Origin: Agathobaculum butyriciproducens
GTDB taxonomy: Bacteria; Bacillota; Clostridia; Oscillospirales; Butyricicoccaceae
Length of the DNA stretch: 64,000 nt
Direction: 5' to 3'
NCBI GenBank assembly: GCA_003096535.1
Contig: QEKJ01000001.1
Coordinates: forward strand, 62,001-126,000
Shown here: positions 43,505 through 52,667 of the stretch, piece after piece
Position numbering within the stretch: position 1 is the first letter of the stretch
Layout: the number at the start of each line of letters is the position of its first letter
The notes under the pieces: generated by a model
What the model was told of the DNA's origin: nothing
The model's input: the letters and a program-made list of their open reading frames with translations, nothing else
Database searches by the model: none
Made by a program: the position numbers and the translations under genes

Positions 43505-44380
43505 TTACTCGATATTCTGAATCTGTTCGCGGATTTTTTCAATTTCGCTCTTGATATTGACCACGATCTGCGCCATGGACACATCGTTTGCCTTGGAGCC
43601 GATGGTATTGGTCTCGCGGTTCATTTCCTGCACAAGGAAATCCAGCTTGCGGCCGACCGGCTTGACCTCATTCAGCATGCCGTCCAGCTGCTGCAGATGG
43701 CTGCGCAGACGCACGGTCTCCTCGTCCACGGCGGTCTTGTCCGCGTAGATGGCCGCCTCGGTGACGATGCGGGTCTCGTCGATGGACGTATCCGCCAGCA
43801 CCTCCTTCATGCGGGCGAGCAGCTTCTCGCGGTACTCGCGCACGCGCTCCGGCGAGCGGACCTCCACCTCACCGACCATGCGCTCGATCTCGGACGCGCG
43901 GTTTCGCACATCCTCAGCCAGCTTTGCACCCTCGCGGGTACGCATTTCGTCGAAATTGTCGCAGGCTTCGCCAAAGACGGACAGCACATCGCGGGTCATC
44001 TCGTCCGCGTCCTGCTCGATGCGCTCGGAGCCGAGCACGTCCGGCAGCTTCGCCAGACTCATCACGCTCACGTCATCGCGCAGACCGTACCTGTCGGCCA
44101 GCTCATGCAGCGCCGCCAGATAGTGCTCCGCGACCGCATGGTTCACCGTAACCGCAATGTCGCCGCCCTCCTGCGTCTCCACGCCGATGTAAACCTCAAC
44201 CTTGCCGCGTGCAATGCGCGCCGCGGCAGCCTTTTTCACGGCATCATCCAGAAAGCCGTACTGACGCGGAGCCTTTACCGTGCAGTCCAGATAGCGGTGG
44301 TTGACCGCACGCAGCTCTGCTGTGATGGTTCTGCCGTGCAGTTCCTGCTTGGCACGTCCGTAGCCGGTCATACTCTTCAT
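43505..44380 (-). CDS. yicC: YicC/YloC family endoribonuclease
   Basis: A 291-residue YicC protein: MKSMTGYGRAKQELHGRTITAELRAVNHRYLD at the N-terminus, and the C-terminal VGRKLDFLVQEMNRETNTIGSKAND that defines DUF1732. Recent work assigns this family endoribonuclease activity. It begins the conserved cluster that runs leftward to thiN. Confidence 0.94.
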   Translation of the reverse strand: MKSMTGYGRAKQELHGRTITAELRAVNHRYLDCTVKAPRQYGFLDDAVKKAAAARIARGKVEVYIGVETQEGGDIAVTVNHAVAEHYLAALHELADRYGLRDDVSVMSLAKLPDVLGSERIEQDADEMTRDVLSVFGEACDNFDEMRTREGAKLAEDVRNRASEIERMVGEVEVRSPERVREYREKLLARMKEVLADTSIDETRIVTEAAIYADKTAVDEETVRLRSHLQQLDGMLNEVKPVGRKLDFLVQEMNRETNTIGSKANDVSMAQIVVNIKSEIEKIREQIQNIE

Positions 44381-44398
44381 AGATATCTCTTTCCCTTC

Positions 44399-44905
44399 TT
44401 ATTCGGGCGGCAGGGTGCGGCGCAGCAGCGCGATCACCTTTGACAACCCGATATCATATACAATAAAGCCGATATTTGCCGCGATCCACAGTCCGGCAAG
44501 CCGGAAAATACCCGGCATCTGCACCTGCGGAAACAGACCGCAGCTTACCAGAACGGCCGCGAGCACCAGCACAATGTTAAAATACGCCAGCTTGCCGCTC
44601 AGCTGCGTGAAGACCGGCAGACGGCACTCGATCAGATATTTCACGATCGGGTACAGGCCGAACAGCAGCACATAGGCCGCCGCGATCAGCTTGCGCGGTG
44701 TCAGCAGCAGTCCCAGTACCGAGGTGACGAGGTACAGCAGCCCAGCCGTTTTTATGTTCGCGCGGCGCAGCAGCGGTATCGCTGAGGCCGCACCTGCTAT
44801 CAGGCAGGCCGCCGGTCCGATCTGCGGCATCACACCGCCGAAATACAGCCACGCCGTGGCCGCCGCTGCCAGAAGTCCGCCGCGGGCGATCTCGCGCGTG
44901 CTCAT
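44399..44905 (-). CDS. Integral membrane protein of unknown function
   Basis: A 168-residue protein with about five hydrophobic segments (10-28, 32-46, 53-70, 72-92, 107-128, 132-152) and no soluble domain. I do not recognise the family. The ATG is one base past the DnaJ-like gene stop and uses a ribosome site inside that gene's last codons, so the two are probably co-translated. It follows DUF5685 and the DnaJ-like gene as the third gene of the group. Confidence 0.7.
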   Translation of the reverse strand: MSTREIARGGLLAAAATAWLYFGGVMPQIGPAACLIAGAASAIPLLRRANIKTAGLLYLVTSVLGLLLTPRKLIAAAYVLLFGLYPIVKYLIECRLPVFTQLSGKLAYFNIVLVLAAVLVSCGLFPQVQMPGIFRLAGLWIAANIGFIVYDIGLSKVIALLRRTLPPE

Positions 44906-44906
44906 A

Positions 44907-45539
44907 TCAGCAGCCGCCTCCGCCGCAGCACATGTTCAGGCAGCAGTTGCAGATGAGCGTCTGCACACAGCAGTCGCACATGCTTGTCTCCTGCATGGGC
45001 CGGTAGCCGCCGTAGCCGCCGGACAGATGGAGGTTCTGCAGCGCGTGCTGGTACTCCGCGTTGTTCGGGTCCATCTGACACGCCTGCGTGTACGCGCGGG
45101 CGGCCTCATCGTACCAGCCCTTGCGGTAGTATACCGTGCCGGTCAGATAGAACCACTCCGCATCCCGTCCTGCCGCACGCTGCAGCAGCGCCTCCGCCAT
45201 GCCGAGGTTACCCTGATTGATGGCCTGCCGCACCTGACTGTACAGCGCAGCATTCGCACCGGTGTAGGTGCGCTGCTGATAGCCGCCGTACTGCTGACCG
45301 TTGTATGCGCCGCCATAGCTCTGCTGCTGTCCGCTGCTGCCTCCCGCCGGATTCCTGCGTTCGTTCATGATCATGTCGTACGCTTCGTTGATCTCCTTCA
45401 TGCGGGTTTCGGCCAAATCTGCCAGCGGATTGTTTACATAGTTATCCGGATGATACTTGCGCGCCAGTTCGCGGTACGCGCGCTTGACGTCATCATCACT
45501 TGTTTGCGGTGTTACACCGAGCACTTTATAGGGATCCAT
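44907..45539 (-). CDS. J-domain protein with a cysteine-rich tail
   Basis: A 210-residue protein. Residues 1-62 are a J domain (MDPYKVLGVTPQTSDDDVKRAYRELARKYHPDNY, with HPD), which recruits DnaK. A G/Q/Y-rich linker (65-95) leads to a TPR-like helical segment (about 98-170). The last 25 residues hold nine cysteines (MCDCCVQTLICNCC, CC, C-terminal C), suggesting a metal site or lipid/membrane contact. It is not a classical DnaJ, as the zinc and substrate domains are missing. Start overlaps DUF5685 by 14 bases. Confidence 0.82.
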   Translation of the reverse strand: MDPYKVLGVTPQTSDDDVKRAYRELARKYHPDNYVNNPLADLAETRMKEINEAYDMIMNERRNPAGGSSGQQQSYGGAYNGQQYGGYQQRTYTGANAALYSQVRQAINQGNLGMAEALLQRAAGRDAEWFYLTGTVYYRKGWYDEAARAYTQACQMDPNNAEYQHALQNLHLSGGYGGYRPMQETSMCDCCVQTLICNCCLNMCCGGGGC

Positions 45540-46410
45540 GTTTGCCCCTTCCTTCGTTCGTCTGGTAGGTGCCGTTCAGTACCTGTCGGGTGACGGTCGG
45601 CATACCAAGAAAAATGATATTGCGGATCAGGTCCGCATCTCTCCGGGGACTCAGCAGGTCAAACGCCATGCAGATATCCGCCAGTGAGCGTTCGAGCGTG
45701 CGCTCGAGCGGTTCCCTTACCGCAGAGATGTCCGGCGTTTGCAGCTCGTACCGCAGAACGACCGGATTGTAGCTGTTCTCTTCCATATCCTTTTGGATGT
45801 CCTGCACCGCATCGACAAGGTAGATCCACCTGCCGATCTGGTAGAACATCTGGTGCAGAATACGCTCGCGGGTGTCTCCGGTGCGCGGCACAACGGCAGC
45901 TGTCATGCGCGAGGACGTATCCGCCGCACGGTCCATGGACGGGCAGCGTTCCGCCTCCAGGCGGCGCAGATCCTCGAGCGCCTGCCGGATGTCCTCATCC
46001 GCTTCGGGCATGCGTGCGCGCGCCTTCTCATAGCCCCGGCGGCCGAGGCGGCACAGCAGCGCCGCAAGCGCGCGTTTCGCGCCCTTTTCGTCCGCCAGGT
46101 CATCCTGAAACTTGTGATAGGTCAGCAGGATGCTCGCGTCCGCCGCCAGACGAAGTGCATCGTCTGTCTCGGCGCAGCTTTTCCGCCGAAACAGAGAAGC
46201 GTCGCATCGTTTTCTGCACGGCGGAGCAGTCTCCGCCTCCTCACTTCCTGCAACAAGTGCAAAAAACGTCATATCGTAGCTTAAAAACAAGGTGTAAAAT
46301 CTGCCGTATTCTGCGCGGATCGCGTGGCATAAGCCGCAGTAAACCTGCTGAAAACGGTCAGCCTCCTTCACCCGCAGCTCGGCCTTCACCGGACGGATAA
46401 AGCCAAACAT
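45526..46410 (-). CDS. DUF5685 family protein
   Basis: A 294-residue helical protein starting MFGFIRPVKAELRVKEADRFQQVYCGLCHAIR, the hallmark of DUF5685. Cysteines occur early (CGLC, CRKRC). Function unknown; in Clostridia the gene commonly sits beside a J-domain protein, as here. ATG at 46410 is preceded by GGGAAAGGG. The three-gene block 46410-44399 probably forms one operon. Confidence 0.8.
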   Translation of the reverse strand: MFGFIRPVKAELRVKEADRFQQVYCGLCHAIRAEYGRFYTLFLSYDMTFFALVAGSEEAETAPPCRKRCDASLFRRKSCAETDDALRLAADASILLTYHKFQDDLADEKGAKRALAALLCRLGRRGYEKARARMPEADEDIRQALEDLRRLEAERCPSMDRAADTSSRMTAAVVPRTGDTRERILHQMFYQIGRWIYLVDAVQDIQKDMEENSYNPVVLRYELQTPDISAVREPLERTLERSLADICMAFDLLSPRRDADLIRNIIFLGMPTVTRQVLNGTYQTNEGRGKHGSL

Positions 46411-46554
46411 CGCATAGCCCTTTCCCGCCGTGCGGTGTGCACGGACTTTCGTATTCAATCTATTTTACCGAACTTTTGCGTATCTGACAAGGGCGAACGC
46501 GGAAAATTGGCGAAAATTCATAAAAAATTAAAAGGAGCTGTCGCGAAACCCCTT

Positions 46555-46655
46555 CAATCAGAGTGAAGAGTGGAGAGTGAAGAGTGGAGATTTGCTTGCT
46601 TCCATGGTGAAACGCCAAATCCAGACAATCTCTTCACTCTATTCCAGACTCTATT
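46555..46655. repeat. GAGTGAAGAGTGGAGA foldback
   Basis: GAGTGAAGAGTGGAGAGTGA at 46561 and CTCTTCACTCTATTCCAGAC at about 46629 are complementary halves separated by about 45 bases. No gene. Confidence 0.65.
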
Positions 46656-46657
46656 TC

Positions 46658-47071
46658 TTAGAGCCGCTCGGTAATGGCAAACGGCGCTTCGTTTCTGAGC
46701 TTCAGCTTATGGCTGTACCACATCGCCGCCAGAATGCCGACGACGAACAGCACGCCGCCGATGAGCGCGGACAGTCCGCCGCCAAGTTTCATTCCTGCGC
46801 CGACGCCGTAGCCGACAAAAAACAGCACGAGCGGCAGCAGATACACGAGCACGGCAAAGCCGAGCACCTGCCTGGTCTCGCCCTCGAGCAGCACGCGGTC
46901 GCCGACGGACGCATGCGCGTGATTGCGTGCGGTAACGTAAAGCGTCTGAGTTTCCAGACCGCCGCAGCCGCCGCACTTGGCACAGTCATGGCCGCACGCC
47001 GAGCGGCGCGTTACCTCGACCTCTGCCAGACCGTTCGGCAGCAGCTTTTTGATGGTTCCCTGTTGGGTCAT
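46658..47071 (-). CDS. SoxR-reducing system protein RseC family
   Basis: A 137-residue membrane protein. The N-terminal part has GLAEVEVTRRSACGHDCAKCGGCG with four clustered cysteines, then two membrane spans (about 68-86 and 92-113). RseC members accompany Rnf-type electron transfer or the SoxR-reducing system; no rnf gene is in the window. ATG at 47071 follows GGAGAGGATAAA. Function in this organism is inferred only from family. Confidence 0.85.
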   Translation of the reverse strand: MTQQGTIKKLLPNGLAEVEVTRRSACGHDCAKCGGCGGLETQTLYVTARNHAHASVGDRVLLEGETRQVLGFAVLVYLLPLVLFFVGYGVGAGMKLGGGLSALIGGVLFVVGILAAMWYSHKLKLRNEAPFAITERL

Positions 47072-47106
47072 TTTATCCTCTCCATAAACGTATGATTTTT
47101 CTTTTT

Positions 47107-47287
47107 CGTAGGGCGGGCTGCCCTCACCCCGCCGTATAAACAATCTGCACCCGTGTAACCGTAGGGGCGAACAGTGTTCGCCCACGCACCCATATAACCA
47201 TAGCGTGGGAGCACACTGTGCTCCCCTACGAGGTAAATCGTGCAGATGAATTTACAAGCGGCAGGCTGAGGGCAGCCCGCCCTACGG
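47107..47287. repeat. Composite nested palindrome element (CGTAGGG family)
   Basis: Outer arms CGTAGGGCGGGCTGCCCTCA (47107) and TGAGGGCAGCCCGCCCTACG (47267-47286) are perfect complements. Inside, GTAGGGGCGAACA-GTGTTCGCCCAC (47161) and GTGGGAGCACA-CTGTGCTCCCCTAC (47206) form two hairpins in opposite orientation. Same plan as 40751 and 54414 with different stem sequences. Confidence 0.8.
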
Positions 47288-47305
47288 AGTAAATTCAAAT
47301 TGTTC

Positions 47306-48886
47306 TTAATTGGTAAATTCCTGCATGATCCGAAACGCCGCGCGGATACCGTCCACGGCGGCGGACATGATGCCGCCCGCGTATCCGGCGCCTTCGCCGC
47401 ACGGAATGATGCCGCTGCAGCCGAGTCCGAACAGGTCCTCGCCGCGCGTCATGCGCACCGGAGACGAGGTCCGCGTTTCCGGACCGGTCAGCAGCGCGTC
47501 CGCTGTGTCGTAGCCGCGGATTTTTCTGCCGAAATACGGCAGACTGTCCCGAAGCATGGTCTGCGCGAAGTCCGGCAGGCAGGCTGCCGCCTCTCCCAGC
47601 TCCACGCCGATGGGATAGCTGGGCTTGACCGCACCGAGTTTTCGGGTCGGCTTGCCATTCAGAAAATCCCCGACCTTCTGGCACGGCGCACGATACGAGC
47701 CGGTCTGCGCGTACGCCGCGTGCTCGATCCGGCGCTGCAGCGCCACGCCGCCGAACGGCGTGCCGTCGTCGTAGTCCTTCGGGTCAACCGACACGGCAAG
47801 CGCCGCGTTGGCGTTTTTGCCGTCGCGCGCATGATAGCTCATGCCGTTGGTGACGACCGTGTTCTCCTCGCTCTGTGCCGCAACGACCACGCCGCCCGGG
47901 CACATGCAGAAGGAATAGCACGCGCGTCCGTCAGCTCTGCGCGAGAGATTGTACTCCGCAGGCGGCAGCATGGGATGTCCCGCCGCCTTTCCGTACAGAG
48001 CGCGGTCGATCTCGGTCTGCAGGTGCTCGATGCGCACGCCCACAGAGAACGCCTTCGGCTCAAAGTACACGCCGTTTCCGTGCAGCGCGGCAAAGGTGTC
48101 GCGCGCCGAGTGGCCGATGGCCAGCACCGCCCGCTCGCAGGCGATGTCCTGCCCGTCTGCCTGCACGGCGGTGAGCACGCCGTTTTTCATCGAAATGCCG
48201 GTCAGCTGCGTGCGGAAGCGCACTTCACCGCCGTTTTTGATGATCTCGCAGCGCATTTCACGAACTACATTCTTGAGGATATCCGTGCCGACGTGCGGCT
48301 TCGCCTTTTTGACGATATCCGCCGGAGCACCGTGCGCGGCAAGGATTTCCAGCACGTTGTCGCACAGCGGATCACCGATGCGCGTGGTCAGCTTGCCGTC
48401 CGAGTAGGCGCCGGCGCCGCCCTCACCGAACTGGATATTGCAGTCGGTATCGAGCGCACCGCCCTTCCAGAACGCATCCACAACCTTGTCGCGCTCGTCC
48501 AGATCTCCGCCGCGCTCGAGCACGAGCGGACGGTAGCCGTGCTTTGCCAGCACATAGGCGGCGAACAGTCCCGCAGGGCCGAGACCGACCACCACCGGAC
48601 GGTGCTCGAGCCGCTTTTCGCCGTGCGGAATGACGATTTTCGTATTGGGTTTATAACGCACGAAGGGCATTTGCAGTTTTTCCGCAAATGCCTTTTCGTC
48701 GAACGGCGCGTCCAGACGCACCGAATATACCCGGCTGATCTGTCCGCGCCGCGCGTCAATGCTGACGCGGCAGACCGCCGCTTGTATGTCGTTTGCCGTC
48801 AGACCGGTCAGCCGGCGTGCCTCCGCAACGGCGGCCTGCTCCGGCAGATCAAACGGCAGACGGATGCCGGTTACCATCAGGCTCAC
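47306..48886 (-). CDS. FAD-dependent oxidoreductase (COG2509-type)
   Basis: A 526-residue flavoprotein. After an N-terminal alpha/beta domain of about 95 residues, the dinucleotide fold is VVVGLGPAGLFAAYVLAKHGY near residue 97 with LERGGDLDERD. NIQFGEGGAGAYSDGKLTTRI near 150 and CSGIIPCGEGAGYAGGIMSAAVDGI near the end are family motifs. The reaction is unknown. The GTG at 48886 overlaps the cdaR stop codon (GTGA); an ATG three codons later (48877) is an equally possible start. Confidence 0.85.
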   Translation of the reverse strand: MSLMVTGIRLPFDLPEQAAVAEARRLTGLTANDIQAAVCRVSIDARRGQISRVYSVRLDAPFDEKAFAEKLQMPFVRYKPNTKIVIPHGEKRLEHRPVVVGLGPAGLFAAYVLAKHGYRPLVLERGGDLDERDKVVDAFWKGGALDTDCNIQFGEGGAGAYSDGKLTTRIGDPLCDNVLEILAAHGAPADIVKKAKPHVGTDILKNVVREMRCEIIKNGGEVRFRTQLTGISMKNGVLTAVQADGQDIACERAVLAIGHSARDTFAALHGNGVYFEPKAFSVGVRIEHLQTEIDRALYGKAAGHPMLPPAEYNLSRRADGRACYSFCMCPGGVVVAAQSEENTVVTNGMSYHARDGKNANAALAVSVDPKDYDDGTPFGGVALQRRIEHAAYAQTGSYRAPCQKVGDFLNGKPTRKLGAVKPSYPIGVELGEAAACLPDFAQTMLRDSLPYFGRKIRGYDTADALLTGPETRTSSPVRMTRGEDLFGLGCSGIIPCGEGAGYAGGIMSAAVDGIRAAFRIMQEFTN

Positions 48887-50253
48887 TGGCTGCCACCGCC
48901 CTTCCTTGTACGGTGCACGGTCGGCTCTGCGACCGTGCTGTCCGTATCGTCTGTGCTGTCTGTCTTATCCGAGGTGATCGTCTCATCCGACACATGCGGG
49001 TCGGTGATCTCAATCTCGACCTCGATATCCTCCTCGACGAGCGTTACGCCGCTCGGCAGACCGACGGTCGTAGCCACGCCCTTGACCGTGTGCCTGCCGA
49101 CGCCGAGCGATACCGAATCGTAGGTCAGACCGATGGACAGGTTATTCACATCGACCTTCTGCAGTTGGCTTTCACTGCCGCGCAGCTCCATCTCGACCGA
49201 CTTGGTGAGGATGTTGACCGTGTACGGCGTATTCTCCTGCGCGGTGTCGTTCCACGCGAACTTGGAGACCTGAACCTTGCGGGTCGCAACACCGTCCACC
49301 GAGATGGTGACGTTTGCCGTTTCCGGCTGACCGCTGACGAGCGAAACGCCGCTCGGCAGCTTATCCTTGATGGACATGGAGATCGGCGTGCCCGTGTGGA
49401 CGCTGCCGAGGTCGATCTCACCGAGGTTGATCTCCTTAATGTCGCTCAGCACCGCCTGATTGCTCGCGATAACCTCTACGTTCTCCGGGTCGATGACGCA
49501 CTGTACCTGATTCTGCGTCAGGCTGCCGCCGTCCTTGAGGGTGACGGTCAGCGGAATGTTGTTGACGCGGTAGATCGGAACCGAAACCTTGATCTTTTCG
49601 GTCTGGCTGGTGATATAGTTCGAGGTGAACGCCGCACCGTCCTGATCATACAGGGTTACCCTGCATTCGTAGTCGGCCAGCGAGGAATTGCGGCCGGTAA
49701 CATCCACGGTTGCAACCGCCTTGGACACCTGCGCCAGATCGGTTGCCGGACCGGAAACGGTGACCTTCTTGGTTGCCGTGGTCGGCTTGCCTGCGCGGTA
49801 GCCGTCGTCCGGCGTGCCGGTCACATTGACCTCGACCGGAACATCCTTGCTCTCCACGCGGTCCACGCGGACGTGCACCTTGCCGGGATTGACATAGTTG
49901 GTCTCCACACCGGACTTGCTGACCGACACGGTGACCGGAAGATCGTATTCATTCGCCTCGGTCAGACCCGAGATATCCACTGTTGCGGTGATCTGGCTGA
50001 CGCGGACCTCGCCGACGCTCTTGCTCTGACCGCGCAGACTGACGGTGACCGTTGTGTCCTCGCCCTCGATGAGTTCCAGACCGGTCGCTGCTTTCAGCTG
50101 GGATGCACCGATGATACGCACCGGCACATCGTCAAAGCGCATGTTACGCTCCGGATTGTCAACATCCATAACAACTGCCCACAGAACGATAGACAGCGCC
50201 AGTGACAGGATCTTCAGCAGAAAATCCTGCTTTTTCAGAAAATTCTTCTTCAC
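48883..50253 (-). CDS. cdaR: CdaA regulatory protein CdaR (YbbR domains)
   Basis: A 456-residue membrane-anchored protein that modulates CdaA. One N-terminal span (about 11-30, LLKILSLALSIVLWAVVM) is followed by four YbbR repeats outside the membrane and an acidic T/D/S-rich tail. The GTG at 50253 overlaps the cdaA stop (GTGA) and has GGAGG 9 bases upstream, so the longer start at 50274 is rejected. glmM, the frequent third gene of this operon, is not here. Confidence 0.92.
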   Translation of the reverse strand: MKKNFLKKQDFLLKILSLALSIVLWAVVMDVDNPERNMRFDDVPVRIIGASQLKAATGLELIEGEDTTVTVSLRGQSKSVGEVRVSQITATVDISGLTEANEYDLPVTVSVSKSGVETNYVNPGKVHVRVDRVESKDVPVEVNVTGTPDDGYRAGKPTTATKKVTVSGPATDLAQVSKAVATVDVTGRNSSLADYECRVTLYDQDGAAFTSNYITSQTEKIKVSVPIYRVNNIPLTVTLKDGGSLTQNQVQCVIDPENVEVIASNQAVLSDIKEINLGEIDLGSVHTGTPISMSIKDKLPSGVSLVSGQPETANVTISVDGVATRKVQVSKFAWNDTAQENTPYTVNILTKSVEMELRGSESQLQKVDVNNLSIGLTYDSVSLGVGRHTVKGVATTVGLPSGVTLVEEDIEVEIEITDPHVSDETITSDKTDSTDDTDSTVAEPTVHRTRKGGGSQ

Positions 50254-51158
50254 TTGCCGGCGCCTCCCTTCCACTTGTCGCGGATGGCGGCAATACGGCT
50301 TTTATCGTTTTTGCTCCTGAGTTCATCGCCGAGCAGCTCGCTCTCGAGCATCTTCTGCAGAATCTCGGGCGACAGATGGCGCTTGAGCATGCCGCCGATG
50401 GCGACAGAGATCGCGCCGGTCTCCTCGGAGACGACAACGAGCACGCTGTCCGCGGTCTCGCTCATGCCGACAGCCGCGCGGTGGCGCGTGCCGAGGTCGC
50501 GCGACAGACCCTGATTGCCGGAAAGCGGCAGCACGCAGCCTGCAGCGCACACCCGTCCGGCACGGACGATCATGGCGCCGTCATGCAGCGGGCTGTTCTT
50601 GAAGAAAATGTTCTTGATCAGCTCGGCAGACGGTGCCGCGTCCACTCTCGTGCCGGTGGCGATGATCTCACCGAGACGCTCCTTGCGCTCGAACACGATG
50701 AGCGCGCCGGTCTTGGTCCTGGACATATCCGCGCACGCGGAAACGGTTGCAACGATCATGCTCTCTACCACATCCGGGTCGGTATCCGGAATCAGCATGC
50801 GGCTGAGGTTGCCCTTGCCAATCTGCTCGAGCAGACGGCGCAGCTCCGGCTGAAAAATGACCACAACGGCGAATACGCCGACGCTGAGCGCGTTGCGCAG
50901 CAGCCACGAGATCATGGTCAGATGCAGGAAGCTGGCGAACAGCATGATAAGCACCAGAATAAGAATACCCTTGGCCAGTCGTGCGGCGCTGGTATCCTTC
51001 AGCAGCTTCATAACACGGTAAATGATATACGCCACGACGAGGATATCCACCACGTCGATCGGCGTCATTGTGCGGAATTGATCAAACGCACTGAAAAACG
51101 AACTTATCATGGTCCGCCATGATAAATTCGGTGAGAATACATTTTGCAGCGCTCCCAT
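50250..51158 (-). CDS. cdaA: Diadenylate cyclase CdaA
   Basis: A 302-residue membrane enzyme making c-di-AMP from two ATP, a regulator of potassium and osmotic balance. Three N-terminal membrane spans (about 30-110) precede the DAC domain with NSPLHDGAMIVRAGRV near residue 200 and LGTRHRAAVGMSE near 232, the two catalytic motifs. ATG at 51158 follows AGGTGACAAA. It is translationally coupled to cdaR. Confidence 0.95.
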   Translation of the reverse strand: MGALQNVFSPNLSWRTMISSFFSAFDQFRTMTPIDVVDILVVAYIIYRVMKLLKDTSAARLAKGILILVLIMLFASFLHLTMISWLLRNALSVGVFAVVVIFQPELRRLLEQIGKGNLSRMLIPDTDPDVVESMIVATVSACADMSRTKTGALIVFERKERLGEIIATGTRVDAAPSAELIKNIFFKNSPLHDGAMIVRAGRVCAAGCVLPLSGNQGLSRDLGTRHRAAVGMSETADSVLVVVSEETGAISVAIGGMLKRHLSPEILQKMLESELLGDELRSKNDKSRIAAIRDKWKGGAGK

Positions 51159-51285
51159 TTTGTCACCTATCCTAACTTGTTCCTCATATTCGCGGGCATT
51201 TGCGGATGCACGCAGCAGATTGCACGCAAACACCATGTTTTACCTTACTTATACTACCACAAATCCGGCTTTCTGTATAGCGTGT

Positions 51286-52413
51286 TCACAGTTTTTTTAC
51301 CAATCTGCAAACTTTGTCTGCGGCCTGCTCCAGCTGCCGCGCCGTCGAGTAGAACGACAGGGACAGCCGCACGGTTCCGGTGTCCTCCGTGCCCGCCGTC
51401 CGGTGCGCGAGCGGCGCACAGTGCAGCCCCGCCCGGGTGCACACCCCCTCGTCCGAGAGCATATCCGCAAGCACCTCACTCGGCGTACCGGGAACGCGGA
51501 AGGACAGCACGCCGGTCTGCTCCTTTCCGGCAAAGCACTCGATTTTGCTTTCGCGGGAGAGCGCACGGGCAAGCTCATGCACCAGCCGTCTCTCCTGCCC
51601 GGCAATGTGCGCCGGCGTGACCGCCCGGACAAAGGCGATGCCCGCCGCGAGACCCGCGATGCCGGGCACGTTCGGCGTGCCGCTCTCGAGCGCATCCGGC
51701 AGAAAATCCGGCTGGCGCATCTCCTCGGACAGACTGCCCGTTCCTCCGGTCAGCAGCGGCTTCGCGGCAATCCGGTCGTCGAGCGCCAGCAGAATGCCCG
51801 TGCCCATCGGTCCGTACAGCGCCTTGTGTCCGGGCATGCACACCGCCGCAAGACACGGATAGCGCTTTACGTCAATCTCTGCCACGCCCGCCGACTGCGA
51901 CGCATCCAGGATGAGCGGCACGCCTGCCGCCGTCAGCAATTCCGCGATTTCGTCCAGCGGCGCAATGCTGCCGAACACGTTGGAAACGTGGCTGAGTATC
52001 ATCAGGTCGGCACCGTGTTCCAGCGCCTGTTTCAGCGCAGAAACCATAGCCGCGCCGTCCCACAGCGGCGTATCCAGCACGGTCGGCTCGATATTTCGAG
52101 CCGTCAGCGGCCGCATGACCGCATTGTGCTCGTAACCGCTCACAATGACGCGGGAATCCGGTTTTACGAGCGCATTTATCGCAATATTCAGCGCATGCGT
52201 GGCGTTCAGCGTGAAAATGACTCGCTCCGGCTCGCCCACGCCGAACAGCGCCGCTGCCTGCTCCCGGCAGGCGTACACCAGCTCTCCCGCTCGATCGGCT
52301 GCCGCGTAGCCGCCTCGTGCGTAGCCTGCCGCGCCGTACATCGCACGGCGAACCGCCTGCTCGACCGCCCGCGGCTTATACAAGGTGGTGGCAGCATTAT
52401 CCAGATAGATCAT
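51286..52413 (-). CDS. Cysteine desulfurase-like class V aminotransferase
   Basis: A 375-residue PLP enzyme starting MIYLDNAATTLYKPRAVEQAV. PLP lysine is in MPGHKALYGPMGTGIL near residue 200; the catalytic cysteine loop is TRAGLHCAPLAHRTAGT near 330. This subgroup takes sulfur or selenium from cysteine or selenocysteine. Its partner DUF3343 gene, predicted Se/S carrier, ends one base upstream, which supports a sulfur or selenium delivery role rather than general Fe-S assembly. No isc or suf gene is nearby. Confidence 0.87.
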   Translation of the reverse strand: MIYLDNAATTLYKPRAVEQAVRRAMYGAAGYARGGYAAADRAGELVYACREQAAALFGVGEPERVIFTLNATHALNIAINALVKPDSRVIVSGYEHNAVMRPLTARNIEPTVLDTPLWDGAAMVSALKQALEHGADLMILSHVSNVFGSIAPLDEIAELLTAAGVPLILDASQSAGVAEIDVKRYPCLAAVCMPGHKALYGPMGTGILLALDDRIAAKPLLTGGTGSLSEEMRQPDFLPDALESGTPNVPGIAGLAAGIAFVRAVTPAHIAGQERRLVHELARALSRESKIECFAGKEQTGVLSFRVPGTPSEVLADMLSDEGVCTRAGLHCAPLAHRTAGTEDTGTVRLSLSFYSTARQLEQAADKVCRLVKKL

Positions 52414-52414
52414 G

Positions 52415-52642
52415 TCAGTCCTCCCGCAGCACGCGGCACGGCGGCGCACCAAGCTGCCGCAGCCGATGCACAGCCCAGTCCGCCTGCTGCGCGCTCACGC
52501 GCACCGCCCATCCGCAGGATTCGGTTCGTTCGTGACGCGGCGGGCGCGCGACCTCTCCCGGTACACCCAACCGCGCCAAATGCCGCCGCAGGCCGATGGC
52601 CTCGGTCTGACTGCGGCAGATCAACAGCGCATAACCGCCCAT
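52415..52642 (-). CDS. DUF3343 putative Se/S carrier protein
   Basis: A 75-residue protein: MGGYALLICRSQTEAIGLRRHL, then PPRHERTESCGWAVRV, the SCG(x)A(x)R motif of DUF3343. The cysteine could carry persulfide or selenide. ATG at 52642 follows GGGAGGAG by about 10 bases. The gene immediately precedes the cysteine desulfurase. Confidence 0.82.
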   Translation of the reverse strand: MGGYALLICRSQTEAIGLRRHLARLGVPGEVARPPRHERTESCGWAVRVSAQQADWAVHRLRQLGAPPCRVLRED

Positions 52643-52667
52643 AAGGGCACTCCTCCCTCCCAATTCT

